Source: Heliopora coerulea | Lineage: Eukaryota > Cnidaria > Anthozoa > Scleralcyonacea > Helioporidae | DNA length: 64,000 nt | Reading direction: 5' to 3' | NCBI GenBank assembly: GCA_030142905.1 | Contig: JASJOG010000213.1 | Span: forward strand, 134,001-198,000 | In this document: positions 36,177-51,600 of the stretch, piece after piece | Position numbering within the stretch: position 1 is the first letter of the stretch | Layout: each line of letters begins with the position of its first letter | Translations under genes and position numbers: made by a program | The notes under the pieces: generated by a model | Told to the model about the DNA's origin: nothing | Database searches by the model: none | The model's input: the letters and a program-made list of their open reading frames with translations, nothing else

Positions 36177-36674
36177 AAAATGTGCTGGAAGTCGTGGCAA
36201 TATATTTTTTTTAAATTAACGTTGTTTTAATATTCAACTGAGGTGCTTTTACTTGTGGAACACATCACAAATGCCACGAAACGGGAAGACGAAGACCACT
36301 AGGGATCTGTTGCCTTGAACTGTGTTTCAATTGTGCAGTAGAAACAGCCAAAACAATCACAGAAAATAATTGTCATTGCTAGCTCACGAAAATTCGAAAC
36401 AGTATTTAAAAAAACATGTTTATGGGTGAAAGAAGTATTGGGACGTCGGTAGGAAGAAGCACAGTCAGTGGTGTGTTGAGGGCGAATCGAATGTAATCCA
36501 ACCGTAGTTTACACGTTGATGCACGAGTTATAAAGCTGTTTATTCCCATCGAATTTCTAATACAGAACTGAAACGCACAGTCATACATATCAGTCAAAGA
36601 CAAGCTACGTGTGTGATTTTCCGAATTATAACAGCGCAGATATGTCGCGTGGTTACGAATGCACCTGCACCCTT
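36177..36674. other. convergent 3' region between DPP3 and ADCY10
   Basis: About 500 nt between the DPP3 stop (plus) and the ADCY10 stop (minus). It holds both 3' UTRs. No clear AATAAA was found on either strand close to the stops. No gene was seen. Confidence 0.5.
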
Positions 36675-39600
36675 CTACGAGGAAGCACAAGTTAATTTCG
36701 CGATAGGAAGAGGGTATTTTGTGTGTCCAGAATAAGTAAAAGTGTTTTTCGTCTGATTATTATCAAACCATTCGTGTTTACTCAAAATGGCCCATTCTGT
36801 TTCCATGGTCATTCCCATTTGTTTACTTAGATTGATGCAATTCATCAACTTCAATTTGGCTTCAGCGTTCTTGCCAGATAGCATGTTGAAGTAAGCTTTC
36901 AAATGATAGTACCGTGGTTTAAGGACCTCAAAGCGTTTGCAAGTTTTTAATAGATCCGCCAAGGCCTAAACGAATTACAAAGAATATATTAACTTTGCTC
37001 TGGTTCAAAGGAATCATCTACGTCCGCTTTATATTCCGTTAGTGAACTATTAAGCTTTGAGTTTTAAAATCCCAAATACACTGCAAGGGTCGTTATGACA
37101 GTCACGACCGTGAATGATGCAATACACATCTTGACAAAAAAAAAGGGAGAAAAAAATCCAGGAGTGAAGCTTCACTCAAAGTAGACGTAACTCAACGCCT
37201 TTCTTATGACACCCGAGATTGAGGGAGTTTCCTGTCTCATCGTCCATTTTGGATGTTGCCTATTGGATTTTCTATCCACCGTAAAAAAACACGTTCGTAC
37301 TTCAGTAAACTTATGTAACCGAGAACAATGACTTATCATACCTGACTGGGCTTGTTAAATATTATTATTTCATTTATTACTTATTTCGTTTGGGCGAATG
37401 AACAACTTTCATATAAATGTTTAAAGCGCAGATGCAATGTTTGACACAAACCAAAATTGCACTAGGGTAGAAACACAAAGCCGATAACGCACCTTTTGAC
37501 AAATGGTCCGTAATGTTTTATCACCGTGACTACTTTTCAACAGTAAAAGATCATATTCCACCACCTTCACCAATGCACGAGCTGCCATCAGGACTTCAAA
37601 TGTAGCAGGTTCTAACGCTTGATAATGAGGAAAAAGGAGTGAAATAGTTTTAATTATTGCTGGATATGTTTTAAAGATAACCGAAACTATATAACGATAT
37701 AACTGAAAACTGCGATTTTGTTTTTGTTGTTTCTTCTTTTTAACTGCAAATACAACCCCCATATCACAAATACGCCTTAATCTTTCTGGATTTCAAAAAG
37801 CGCTGGAGTTCGATGAGATTGAGAATTGACATTGGATGTCGACTTAGATTTCTGGAATAGATGGAACAGATAAGTGTATAATCTGTTCGACATGTTTGAT
37901 TTTGGTATTTAAACTAGCCGATTAACAGGTGGGGCAACTTAAGAAACGTCGGTCCATAAAACTCTGTTACCACACCAGCTGTTTGTGCCAGATTAAAACG
38001 GTTTTTCGCGTTACCTTTCACAGCGAAGAAGATTTCCTTAGCTTGTATCCAGTTTTCACAACGGGCATACCTACAATTGAAAAGCAGGTGTGACTGAGTA
38101 ACTTGCTTCACCTTTATATAAATAGTTCGTGAGACATCACATTGATTACCAGAGAGCCAAGGAGGCGTTAAGGTAATATCTGACGATGAAATCCCATGCT
38201 AGACATGGATCAAATGGTGATTTAGCAGTGAACTGGAGACAAGCACTGAGATTTTCTAGTTTGTGTCCTGAAAACATGGAGAGGATACAAGAGGAGATAA
38301 GTAAAACGTACGACGTTGATTTATTGAAGTAAGAGATAATCAGATCTACTCAAACAACAAGTTTATTTTGTGAGTAAATCTGATTATTCCAGTTTACTTA
38401 GTATACCTTCTTATGAAATCCACATTAAGCATAATTTATAGTTTCACATCTTTGCATGGTGTTTGTTGTAACTTTATGTACAATGTAAAATGTTAATATT
38501 AAGTAATATTTTAAAACCGAACAGGAATGCTTTATTGGATTCTAAACACGAGGCGACAACCGAGTGTTTTACATCCAGTAAAGCACGTCCTGCAAGTTTT
38601 TTAAATGACTTCAAAAACGAACCCTTCCATACGCTAATTCACGAAGAAAGTTTGAAAATTAATGTTTTCTAAGCCGCAGAATTTTGAGAAGAAAAGTAAG
38701 CGTGTTTTATCAGATTTAATAACACGCACGCCGATGATTTTCCTTAGTATTTCCTACATGAATGATTAACGAGTTTTTGAAATAGAATTTAAATACTTTA
38801 GAAGAAGGTCTGCTTTTGGCTGAGGTTACTGCTGTCAATAGAGTAACAGACGAAGATCAAGGGATGTGGTAATTATCTGTGCAAGAGAAGAACAATTTTG
38901 GGTAAACTAATGTCCTATTTCCCGAATATTAAGCACAGAATAAAGAATTGGCTCATTAACCAGTTTCAAGGATTAAGTCAAGGCAGCTGCAATAGTACAT
39001 AGCACGGCCGTGGGCATCATCTTTTTCACGGACTGCGTAGCTTAATTCTCTCAAAACACCATGACAAGCATCGATTCTAAGAAAAAAAAAGTAGATACAA
39101 ATGTAGAACTAAAATAAACAAAAGTTAACTATCCGCCACCATTTCGTATACTTACTTCGACATCAAAAGTAAAGACTGTGCCAGTGAAGGTATACCGTTA
39201 ACTTTTAACAAGTGGTCATGTAGTTTATTTGCGAGAGATAAAGCTTTAAACCCTACAAATAAAAAGCTGATTAAATACATAATGAGCCACCAAAAGGTAT
39301 TAGTTTAACTCGAAAGCCTCACAAGAGCGGAAACGATATGTAAACATTTGCTTAGACTGTACTCGTAAACCGTTAACGCAAAAAGAATAGTTCCGCATTT
39401 CTACGCCATCGTTTGCATGGAATCTGCAATATATCGTCTCATAATACAGTTCAAACAGCGATTATGGAATTCGAAATAGTTCCCAGCACATATAACGGTT
39501 GAAATTCATACTCTACAATTAAGACAAGGGTTATGGCAAAGGGTGAATGCTAGCCCCCAATTCTAAGTCAACTATCAATCTCATTTTAATCGTAACTCCA

Positions 39601-42600
39601 ACAATGATCCTAAAACTGATTATTCTGATCGCGTTCGTAGTGAACATGGACCTCGAACCATCAGAACTGCCTGAAAGACTGCATGCCCATTGCAACTCGA
39701 GCTCGACTGGACTTACGGAATTATCACCAAAGCAATTCAAGCCTGTGAGAAACTAGCCTGCTTGCAGCCAGACATTTCGGTAAGAGATCTGAAGTGGCAG
39801 TAGTTGAAAAAGAGGAATTATGTGAAGAAAAAGACAAAATTACTCAGTGGCCACCGTGATTAAGAGTAAATAGTACTAACCACAACAACAGTACTGGTAG
39901 GAAAAATTCACGTCTAACAAACCTGCATCAGCAGCTCCACTAACTTGTCCTTGGCTGAGGCGGAACGTGCTTACCACAGCATAAAAATTTGATACTGTAA
40001 TCAAGTCATCCGGTGTTAAGTATCGAGCCTCTTGTTTACATCTGTTTTTACCAAGTTAAGATGAAAATTATAATAGCAAAAAGACGATTTACATCAGAAT
40101 ACTTAAGAACGTTTTATAATTATGAACAGTTTTACAAAAGTATACCCAGGGGCGTTCTTCTTTAACGAAAAATACAAAACGCGAGTTTAACCACGCCATA
40201 CCTTCCAATAGCAATAGTTTCAATCCTTTTTGCAAACTTTTCCCAGGATAACAGTACAGAACATTCGATAACCGATGTATACGCTGTCAATAACTTAAGA
40301 AAAAATTAAATAAATATGATAAAAAATTCGAGCTGCATGGCGAAGGAGAAGAGTAAACTTATCTTATCATAAACCAAAAATAAGGTGTTTAAGCCTGGTT
40401 TTCATTCATCTCCAGGGTCGCAAAAGCCGGCGACGCACACTAGCCCCAATGCTGGCGATTTTTAGGACATTCCGAACTGCGATATTCACGTTTCTTGTAA
40501 GAATAGTAATAATCTGAATGCACGAGAAATTACCAGCCAAGTATGACCAAGTCAACTAGATGGCTGCTTTCAAAGAGTTGTTTTTACACGGAAAACTTCT
40601 CCAGTTAATGGATTAAGTGAAGATTAAAAACAAGAAGCCACTTGTATGTGAAGAAAAGAGAAGAAGGGTCTGAGTGCGGCCACACTGGCAAAAACGAAAG
40701 GAATTCAGTAAATTCTACTCGGATGCCTTTGTTGGCGTCTTGTCCCCGGTTTCTGAAGTTATAAACCGTTTGTGAAGTCGCCATTTCTATTTGGACTGTA
40801 TGTAAAAATATCCCCGATTGATTCAAATGACTTTCTCATATATCGTAAGAATCCCTGACTGTCTTCGCCCGTCTATTGTCCTGAAAAAAATAGAAAAGCT
40901 TCTGATTCTTCCCATTCTTACGATATGTGTCGGGGACAATCTGGGATACCATATTTTCATGCTCTCGTACATTGTAAGGATCCTCGACAGTCGGAGAGAG
41001 AGCTGGTCGGCGATTCTTACTATTTTTACGACAATACGATAACCAAGCTTTCACTTCCTGCAAGGACAAAATGCTGCTAAAATCACATACCTCGTGAAAA
41101 TTGTCCCCAATTCTTTCTGCAGCGTTTAACTCTTGCAAAGCGGCCATGAAAGAATCTTTGTGGCGTCTTTCAGCGTGATGCACATGAGAAATGTGAAAGA
41201 AACAACGAGCTTGTTCCAAAATACCAGCGTCATAATGACTAAAAAACAGAAAGCGCGGCCAGATAACGTAATCACATCTCACTCTAGGTGTATATCGCAT
41301 ACAAGGAGTTTTTGACCTCATTTCTCCACACATCTGATCACACAGAAGTGTTCTGACAAAACAGTTTTTACGAGATCACCGACGTGTTTGGATATCACAG
41401 GAAACAGTCGTTTCTAGGGCATAAGGAATCTCAAACAAATCCGTATTTTGAGAGAAAATCAGATTGAAAATTGTCAAAGCTTTATGTCAAGTAAGATCTC
41501 TCATTTCCTACTTATTTGTTTTTTTTCCACGAATGTTGATGAGGTTGGTTGAGGTGTCAACAGCAAAGTCAATAATACCCAATTCCTCCTTATTATGTCA
41601 CCTGAATACAACTACCAGAATACTTTGCAGTTTTTACATTCTCATGCAAACATTGAATTCCCAAAGCAAATGTAAAGACTATTGCTCCGATTAACAATAC
41701 AAACAAAATTTCAAAAGGTACTCTGATAGTTATATTCAGCAGATGTATAAAGAGAACCGGTCGTAGGTCAAACACAATGGATCGAATGGTTAGGGAAGCT
41801 AACTCCATGAATTTTAAACTAAACTGTAATGTAACGATTTTAGCAATCTTACTTTGTACGTCTCAGGAATACGTTAGGATGCATTTCACGTAATCGCTTG
41901 TGAGCGAGTTCCCAGTAAATGCGTAAGGACACCTGCATTCTTGTGCTGGGTTGAGACACACCCAGTTCTCGGAGAGCTGCGTGGAGATGGACAAGTGCAG
42001 CATCAAGACGATTCATCCCAAACATCGCCTGTAGTAAACATGCAGAAAAAATAGTTGTCACTACTAAGACATAACCAATATTAAGTCTGACTAGAAGTCG
42101 CACGCTGAGGGAGAGTTTTGCTGTACTCTCATACTTGTTCCTGAGTTAGAAATATCGAAAATACCCAATCTAGGCGACTCTATTTTACTGGGAGAAAAAG
42201 TCAGGTGTAACAAGGAGTACCTCAAGGTACGTGGGAGAAAAGTTCGAGATACGTTGAAAAAGGAAGGCATTGAGTTTGTGTAAAAAAAATTTCTCTGGCA
42301 AACAGTTCCTACCTGTCCTATGAGACTTTCAACTCGCGCCTTTTCCTCCCTGTTTGCAACAAACTCATCTCCTTGTTCCTGCAGCATTGCTTGCACTTGA
42401 TGGAGGTAAGATAAAGCCTGCATGTTATTGCAAGTGGCCAGCGCAGCTGCACCAGATTCTGTGAGGTATCTGAAGGGAAAACCAACCATGCATCCTAAAA
42501 TCAGCATCTGAAACATTACCTGCTTACTCAATGACATTGCAGAATAAAGGTTTAATGTGTTGGTCAGATATAAGTTCAAAAATTTTCTTGATTCAGTATT

Positions 42601-45600
42601 ATTATGTTACTAAAATCTGATGTTGACTAGAGTTTGCGTTCACATAATTAGAACCACACGAAAGTATCGATCCTAACTTAGCTGTAGAACTGTGCGGTGC
42701 ACGTGCGACCAGATAAGTGTCAATTAGAAACCATTTTAAAACATTACTGTTACCTTAGAAACTTCGAAATATTTTGACCCATCATATTATACATCATCCC
42801 CTAAGAAGACGTATGCTCAAATTTTTTGAGGCTAGAACTTATATTCTTATCCTTTTCTCAATGTATTGCATCGAGCTGCCTAAATACATGTATATTTTTA
42901 CGTCAAAATGTTTTTTTTAATATAAAGTATTACCGGAGAGTTTTCAATTTGTTTCCTGCTGCTCTCCAATGAGTAACTAACTGTGGAAAAGCCACGGCCA
43001 GGAGCTCAGCACATTCACATTTAGACAAGTTAACGCCAGCTAGGCCTGCCATCACACCATTTGCACCAATCAACGTTCCGTTTTCAGGGACTGAACGGAA
43101 TTAATAAAGAAACACATAGTGCTTAAAGGTTGTCTTCAAGTAGACAACACCAGAGCTTTTTGCACGAAGTTACATGTACGTGACTTTAATTTTATATATT
43201 TAAGTTTTAGTTGTCCGTTTCCCCCATTTTAAAATAACATGGAAATAGATTTAACTGTTAATCGATTGTCATTTGATGTCAGTTTGTAACATGGTTAAGT
43301 TCAATTTATTTTTGTACCTACGCAGTGCCTTTCAGACTTGAGCCTCACATTTATTATAGAATGAATTATTTTACCTCAGCTTTAAAAGTGCATAACTGTA
43401 CTCCCGCGTGCTAATTTTAAATAGAGGAAGATGTTCAATTGTTTATCACAATTTTTCAAAGTAAAAGAAATTACTCGGTGTTTGGTCTTGTATTTCCCAT
43501 AATTTTGTGGGGTTTATAAATTCTGGTAGAAAGATCATTCGTGTACAAACGAGTAAATGCGACTTAAATGAGTCTCATACCTGAGGAAATGCTTTCACCA
43601 GATTTCTCCTGACGCCGGTCAAGGAAATTAAGTAACCTTGGGTCAAGATGATCAGTTTTATTTTGATCATCAACGACTGCAGAACGTAGCAACGTTGGAC
43701 CAATACCTCCTGAAAGAAAGAGACACAGTTCAGAGGTATAAGTGACAGTACTATCCTGAATTGGTGTTACAATCACGATATCTACGGCGTCAGAGGAGCG
43801 TGTTTATGGAACAAACATTCTCTGGGGAAAACAATGGCACCCTGTTAAACAAATGATTAGCACGTCTCGATTGGTTATTATTATTATTATTATTATTCAT
43901 ATATTTGACTGTATGTATACCTATCCAAATACCTGGTCTCCTCCGGGGTCCAAGAGTGAGAGGGCTCTAGAAGTCAATTCTCCAGTTGGACCAATTTTCA
44001 TGTTATTATAGATAATGTTTTTCTAAGTATATGTGCAGTACCAATGAGAGTATTATTATTATTATTATTATTATTACTATTATTATTATTATTATTATTA
44101 TCATTACTATTATTATTAAGTCTTCTACAAATGGAGACACAGCATACGTGTGACTTTACAAGTATTGGTAATTAATATTACAAAAGTAAAGAAAGAACTA
44201 TTATTAAAATCGTAACCAAACCATTATATTTACAACATTATTCATAAAAGTAGTTAAAAAGACATCTATTTAAAAAAGATCGTTTGAATCTTTCAGTTAT
44301 AACTTTTGGAAGAATAAACGGATGTTCTCGATCTCTTAAAATCCTCTGTCTCTTTTCAGGAAGTAGTTCTTGTAAAACATGTTCCGGATCGTTTCAATCT
44401 CATTAAATAAAATTATATCTCTCTCTTCAATCAGCTCAGACGTTTTGAATATTTTTAATGTATACCTATAACGATGGGCTCGTTTGACGAACTTGTCAAT
44501 ACGCTCTAAATGTTTATTTTGTAAGGGAGAACCTCATACTTCAATTCCATAAAGAAATAATGAGATGATAAGTGAGTGGAACAATTTACTAAGGTAATCT
44601 CTAGTATAACAATACGACCTACATACCCTCAAGATGTACATACAACTACCAGCTTTTGACAATAAATTATCGACATGTAAATCCCAACAACAAGGATCAT
44701 CTTGAAAGGGAATACCAAGACGTTTTAACCATTTCTTGCGTTCAATACCTACTATCACTGGTAGTAATGGCTTTGAAGTTCCACCACTCACAAGCATTTC
44801 CCACGTTTTCGAAAGGTTTGGGGACATTTCTCGCCCTATTTTCTCTATTATTTCTCGCCCAATTTTCAATGTTTCTGACTTCAACGGACGCCGAATCATA
44901 AGTTGACTTCACAGGTTCACTAATAGTCATATCGTCCACAAATTTGACCAGTATGTTATTTTTCGGATCTTCAGGTTTTACATCATTGACCATTAGTGAA
45001 AATAAAAAAGGACCGATGACTGTACCTTGCGGTACACCCTTGTTAATATCAACATATTCCGTTTCAATCCCGTCGACCACGACTCTTTGTTTTCGATTCA
45101 TTAATCCAATTAATGATGAAAGGATTAAGATTTGCTGATTTAAGTTCTTCACGCACAATGTCATGGTTGACAGAATCAAAAGCTTTACTAAAATCGAATG
45201 ATATAACTCGAACAAAGTCAGCATCTTCGTCTAACCATTTAAGCCAATAGTACTGAAATTTAATAAGGGCAATTGTATTAGTACCTTCTTTATAGGCAAA
45301 CTGATCTTTACCTATCTATCAATGAATTGGACTGTGATAAAATCTCTTGTTTAAAAACTATTTTTACGATGAGTCTCATTATAATATTCGTCAACGATGT
45401 AGGTCTTAATTGGGTGCAATCAGTCAAAGGTGATTCTTTCGGTATGGGGGTAATATTCGCAATTTTCCACAACAAAGGCACACATTGCTGCTGTATTGAG
45501 GAGTTCAATACCTTGGTAATTACCGGTACAAGGTACTGTGAAAAATCTTTCCACAACCAGTATGGAAGTGATGACGGGTTACAACAATTACTAGGACCCG

Positions 45601-48600
45601 ATGCCAAGGATGACCACGCCCCTTCTATTCCTGAATTCTGTTCCTCAAGAGTTACAAATTACACTGTATGACGGCCAGGTGGATCGACAGTGTGTTTCAC
45701 AAGTGCTCACGTATGGCTCTTAATAGTTTCTAAGAAAACACCTCGAGGTTATTAGGAAGGTAGTTGGTATTAAAAAGTCATCATAACACATTTTCATAAA
45801 CAACAGAAACGTAAATTACCAACCCCTTTCTAACGAAAAACTAGAGATACCTATCTTGGTTGAAAAAGAAAACTAGCGAATGCGACATTCACATCACATG
45901 CCAGATCTTGTTCACAGGCGACGTAAGTACTCGGACATGCTTTGAGTAAAATGAACCTTAGAAATTATAACATTTTAACCAAAGACTTGTATAAGCAAGT
46001 AAAAAGTTAAAAGGTTGATAACTTCCGTGACTGATCTCAAAGAATTCCAAGCTTTCGAGAAAGGGCCTTCGTCAAGAGAAAGAAACGTGTTCTAGAGAAA
46101 AGGTAATCGTTCCTTATTAAGGAAAATCGTTTTATATTAGGCTTACAAGAGTGCATACGTTTGCAAGATTGGTACCTTGATGACGTGGAGGATTTCGTAG
46201 ATCACGTGGGGTTCTTGAATGTTCGCTCTTTAAACTATCATCCATCATCATGACATCATCTCTTATCGTTATCCTTCTTGGCGGAGTATATACGTAGTTG
46301 AAGGCTGCAGAACGATCAGTCACACGAGAGCAAAACGCTCCTAGTTCTTGAACACTTTCTCGTATCGAGCGACTTAATCGGCGTTTCTCGGCGTCAGAAC
46401 TGAAGTGAATAGAACTGCGGCCATAGCCTGAAGAAAACGTGCAGAAATCAGTAAATAATCTTAAAAGATAAAATAAAACGTAAACATTTTGCAATGTCAA
46501 ACATCACAAAGCAGAACTAATGCAATTATCGTGAGTATTCAGATCGTCATTGCTGCCTGTTCTTGAAAGCGACAGGTTTACGTCAAATTTTATATTAGCT
46601 GTATGGGTTTTCACACCATCGTCTCCGCACGGAGAGAGTTCAATTCTACTTTTGCATTCATGAGCAATCAATGAGGTAAACAAGTCCTGAAAATACCACC
46701 GTAACCAAAATATCAAATTTTCTCTAATTCTATTTTGTCTCTGCTCAACCCATTATAGGAATGCCAACAGACAGATGAACAGACAGACGAACAAACAGAC
46801 ATGTAGACAGACGGGCAAGCATAGCAAATGACATACAGACAAGTTAGAAAAATATTGTAGAAAAACGACAAAACCAACAAGAACTAAGGAAGGAAACGTG
46901 TTAGAATTAATGACTGTCATCTTACTTATGGTCGTTCTTCTCACTCTTGCACTTTCTTGATGTTCTGTTTTCATAGCATCAGGTAAAAATGCTCCACCTC
47001 CACAAGCGCGACATTTGTGACTCTGAGATTCAAGATACATGGCCGTCCTTTGATGAAGATTTTCACGTTGCTTCTTCAACCACAATCCATACATAGTCTC
47101 CTGGATACAACTGTTGGAAAACTTCAGGTGTAAGCACGACTTCTTTAGCTTGTTTTTGGTCAAGAACTTGGTTAAATTGACCACCTTAATTCCTTCGCTA
47201 GCGTAACAACCACACGGCACCATGTCTGAAAAAGACGAAGCAACGTGGTGGTGATGGTGATGGTGATGATGTTGAGAATGAGCAGTCGTAGTATCAATAA
47301 ACCCGTGGTGGTTGTGAGCATGTTGATGGTGATGTGCAAGAGTAGCACACTCCAAAATACGGTGCTTGAGCAGATGGTACAGAGCAATGTCTATTTCACT
47401 TGCCGCCGACCTCGGTACAATAGCTGTAACTAAACTACTAGCAAAACTGTCACCCAAGATTGAAGAACACTTTAAGACAACTTTCTCACGCGGAGGCAAA
47501 CGATCAAATCTCGCCAACACCATTTCACGCAATGACTCAGGAACAGGTATCTCAGTTAGGTCCACTCCAGGTGACACTATACACATATTCGTAGTACTCT
47601 GAACTATGGCAGACGAGTTGGCGTAAACAGAATGCTCCGGTGACACGAAGTATTTCGGTATTGGTGTGAGAATTCCAGAACCATACTTTTTTTCACGATA
47701 ATCCGCAATCCATTCACCATCCATGTTCGTCAACTTGGCATCTCCTGAAGTTTGTTCATCCTCTTGCACTGTATCAATCCCAAGAGAGAGATCCTCTTGT
47801 AAGTCTTCGTCATATAACTTACCGTAAGTAAAAGACAACCTACTGTGTTTCCCATGTTTTTTACCCTCCTTCTCATAACCTTCTGAAGCCACACTACTTC
47901 TTCTAAATGTGAAGTTTTTGACAAAATTGAAACTTGTCCGCCTGAAGACAGACAATGGCTTGATCGACGGCGATGACGCCTCAACAGATGATCGAGACAT
48001 AAGGGAGCGTGAGCGCGATGGGTTTCCTATGGGTTCTACTCGAGTTATTTCGGTGGTTCTTTGGGAGGTAATAGAGGGCGTACACGTTGGAGAACTTGGT
48101 AAGGAAATATTTTCGTAAAGGTTAGTTATCTCACTTTCGTCTTGAATAACCACTTCTTTACTGGACACCACTCGAATGTAATTTGAACTTAACATATCTT
48201 TCACAAGTTGTTCACACCAGCTGGCCACACCATGACTCTTTGCTCGTATGATTTTCCCGAGGTCACGTGGTATACACGTCACGTCCAAGAACTGACACGC
48301 CATGTCAATCATTAAATCAGCAGGCAATCCACCTGAAATCAGTAAGAATACAATCTAGCCTCAGAAGGTCTCGTGTTTCTCCTTGCACGGGATATTTTGG
48401 GAAAATGAGTAGTGCTGTTGGAGACTTACTTGATGTAAAACATGGAGAGTTACGTAATGAGAAACAAGCTTAATTATTGTTTCACATCAGCAGGGATTAC
48501 AAATACGCCAATTTGGGCGTATTTTACGCCAAAAATATTGAAATGACTCTAAAAAACATACGATCGTAGTCAGTTTGACTCCAGAAAATAATACATGAAA

Positions 48601-51600
48601 TATTCAAAAGCAGACCATTTCTGGTTATTCTTAGAACATAGAATACTTTCTTAGGAACTAATTTCAGGAAAAATTTTTTTAAATAAGATGAATATATATA
48701 TATATAATTACATTGATGAATGATCGTTCCGCTTGCCCGCTCTTGGCCGCCATCTTGAACTGAGTCGTGGTTCGAGATATGGTAACATACATGAAGTACC
48801 TCACCTACCCAACACTGCCGTCACCTCATATGGATGGTCTGGTTGATGGCTGTGTGAAGCAGTGGCAGGAAGCACGCAGGGGCAGATGAACAATAAACTC
48901 TGTTGTTCACACAAGATATTACAGTAACTTATTTTACTTTACTCTTTCACTTGGTTGCTGGAGCATTTTCAGATTTTAAAATAGCAGATAGTAACAGATA
49001 TTTAATTACCTCTTAGGATAAATTGTCCGTTGAGTTGTAATATCAATCATTTGAATTTGTTTTGTGGAGCAACCAAAAGATGTTTATGTAATTTTTGGCC
49101 ACTGTTTGAAATTACTGGCAAATCAATGCTTTAAGGTATACAAAGTTGCTTGTATTGTGTTTTGGTGTGAATAAATATTAAAATAATAAATTTGTTTTCA
49201 GCTACAAAGTAGAAAGTTGGTACAGTGAATGAAGTATGCATTTTTTCAATATTTTAGTTCCTTTTTATTGTCGCATATAATGACTCTAGAATTTCTGAGA
49301 TGACTCCAAAATTTCAAAGCAGGAAGTCAAAATGACTCCATAGGAAGTGTCAAATTTGTAATCCCTGCATCAGTAACACTAAGCCATGAAAGCCCCGGCA
49401 GATTTGTGGAAGTCCTTTAAAATTTAATCAACGATCTTCGACCATTTTTTGGTATTAAACTGTAATATAATCACTGAGGGACCATGAAGCACCACCAAAG
49501 GCGAAGTGAGTAATCACAAAACCTAAGACGAATAAGTGTTTTACTCTAATTACAAAGGTGATAATCTACAGAAGTCATCATCATTTCGTGTGAATTCTTT
49601 CAGTTATATCCACCAAAAGGTGATTATAGAGAAATGTGACGTAGTAGTCACTCACCACGCAGGATTCTCGATAATCACCTGTGTAATTATACTAAACTGT
49701 AAGAAGATTGTATTCACGGCTAAACAATATTGTTGAAAACATTGTTGATGGGGTGCACCACAACATTGTTCACCAGGTAGAGTATAAAGACTGTCTGGTC
49801 CCAATGATAGTATCCAATAATAGGCCTATTCCTAGTCCGTTTTTATGTGATCCCTCGCCCACCCAAGCCTTCTCCCATTTCTAACTGCTTTCCCTCCTAT
49901 CCCTCCACTGATTCTTTTCTATTCCATAAAGCCACACTCCTCTCAATGTCGCGAAAAAATTTAAAAGATATCACTCTGCAAAGAGATGAACGAACGAAGT
50001 ACTGATGTTTTCCATAAAAGCGGCGCAACAAATTTTTATACACACCTAGTGTAACCTTCACTGTTTTAATGTCTTCTACAAGTCGCTTGGCTGAGTCTGG
50101 TAATGTTTCCTTGTTCAGTGGTTTCATCGTCATGACAAGAACTGCGTGGGAATCTCGGACTAAGTCTTCAAGGAAGTTCCAGGATTGGTGATCAATAAAA
50201 TGAGCGTTTTCAACAGCGAAAACACATGGTTCTTTTACAACAACCTGCAGAATGAACGAAGAACAACTCAAAGTGCACTGAAGTTTATCAAAAAGTGACC
50301 ACAATAAAGACCTAACGTACGCATTATTTCAAACGTTAGGCTTACCTGATGCACGATTTCAAAAAGTAACAAATGCTGATGTTCCGAGACGGTGTTGTCG
50401 TCCATGTGAATCAATTTGGCATTTCCTGGAATCTGAAAACGTAATTAAACATCAACATGAGCAAACAGATGGAAATACCAGTTGTTGTGGTGACTTATAG
50501 AATAAGAGGAACAATTGGAAAGCTACAGTACAGTCACACACAGGGCAGATGCGAAAATAGTTGTGTGCTAAAATAAATATAGTGCAAGGGGCAATCTTCA
50601 CGCTTCCGCTTTGCAACACAAAATATCGTTTCTTAGATTAATACCCTGTATTTCTATCACCCCCAAACGGCCCGAATCCAGGAGCATAAGCTGTAAAGGG
50701 CTTCTTAAGTTGAAACCATTTTCTGTAATTTAACGTTATGGCAATAATATATCATTGTCCTTACGTGAGTTCCTAGTAAGTCATTCAATAAACATAGCTC
50801 TGTCTTTAGATCTTCGTCCTTAATGTAAGCCTGAATCTTCGTCTCTCGTTCACTCAATGAATTACAGCCTTCCAGTTCCAGTAATGTCGCAATCAAGTGT
50901 TGGACCACGTAGAATGGAGTTTCAGCGTGTGACATGTCTGCTTCGACAAAATCCATCCTGAAAGTATAGGTGAGAACAAAGTGCTTAATTCTAATGTCGA
51001 AATACTGTTGATTGCTCGAATTTACGTTTCGTGAAATCACTTATGGTAGTCACATAAATGAGAGAAGGTTTACAATTACCCCCCACCACAAAATGTTGAC
51101 TTGACCTCTTTTTGACCAAAGCGAAATTTAAACTTGCACATTTGGTTTAACATACCGTTAGACAATTGTTATTTAGGCTACACGAAATGAACAAATTCAT
51201 GACTATTTTGCTCTGCAGATGATGAAGACATCTGGAAGAATGCTATATTACACACTATGTGCTTGAATTAACGCCACTAAGTTCTACAAAAAGAGCACAT
51301 CTAACTTCAACAGGATCCAAACCTATGACTTTATGGATTACTACCACACTACTTCACCTGCTAAGGTGACAGACTGTCCTACTGGTGGCTTTGGTCGCGA
51401 CTTCATGTGTGACGACAAACAAGTCCGTAAATTTCTAAGAGCGAAGTTACATATAGAAAAATAAACAGAAATATTTCTCGGTTCAAAATACTGATACCTA
51501 AAGTCTTCATTCTCTGCGATGTCCATAAATTCTTCCAACATACGCGTCTTACCAATGCCGGCTTCACCAACAATTAACACAAATTTCCCTTGATTATCCA

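Noticed and set aside
38113..38870. Possible small plus-strand gene inside ADCY10: TATATAAAT at about 38114, exon 38186-38328 joined in phase to 38525-38672 (96 aa), with a further coding-like piece ending near 38871.
   Set aside because: The first exon is largely antisense to ADCY10 exon 29 (38267-38150), whose protein matches the family, so its open frame is probably a shadow. The third piece cannot be joined without a one-base shift. No known family was recognised. RNA-seq on the plus strand would decide.
46753..46944. Read-through of ADCY10 exon 17 past 46945, ending in a Cys/Val/Leu-rich string.
   Set aside because: A donor at CAAGA|GTGAGA keeps phase with the next exon, and the extra residues have no family match. 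The other donor (A|GTAAGA at 46926) would give a stop in the next exon.
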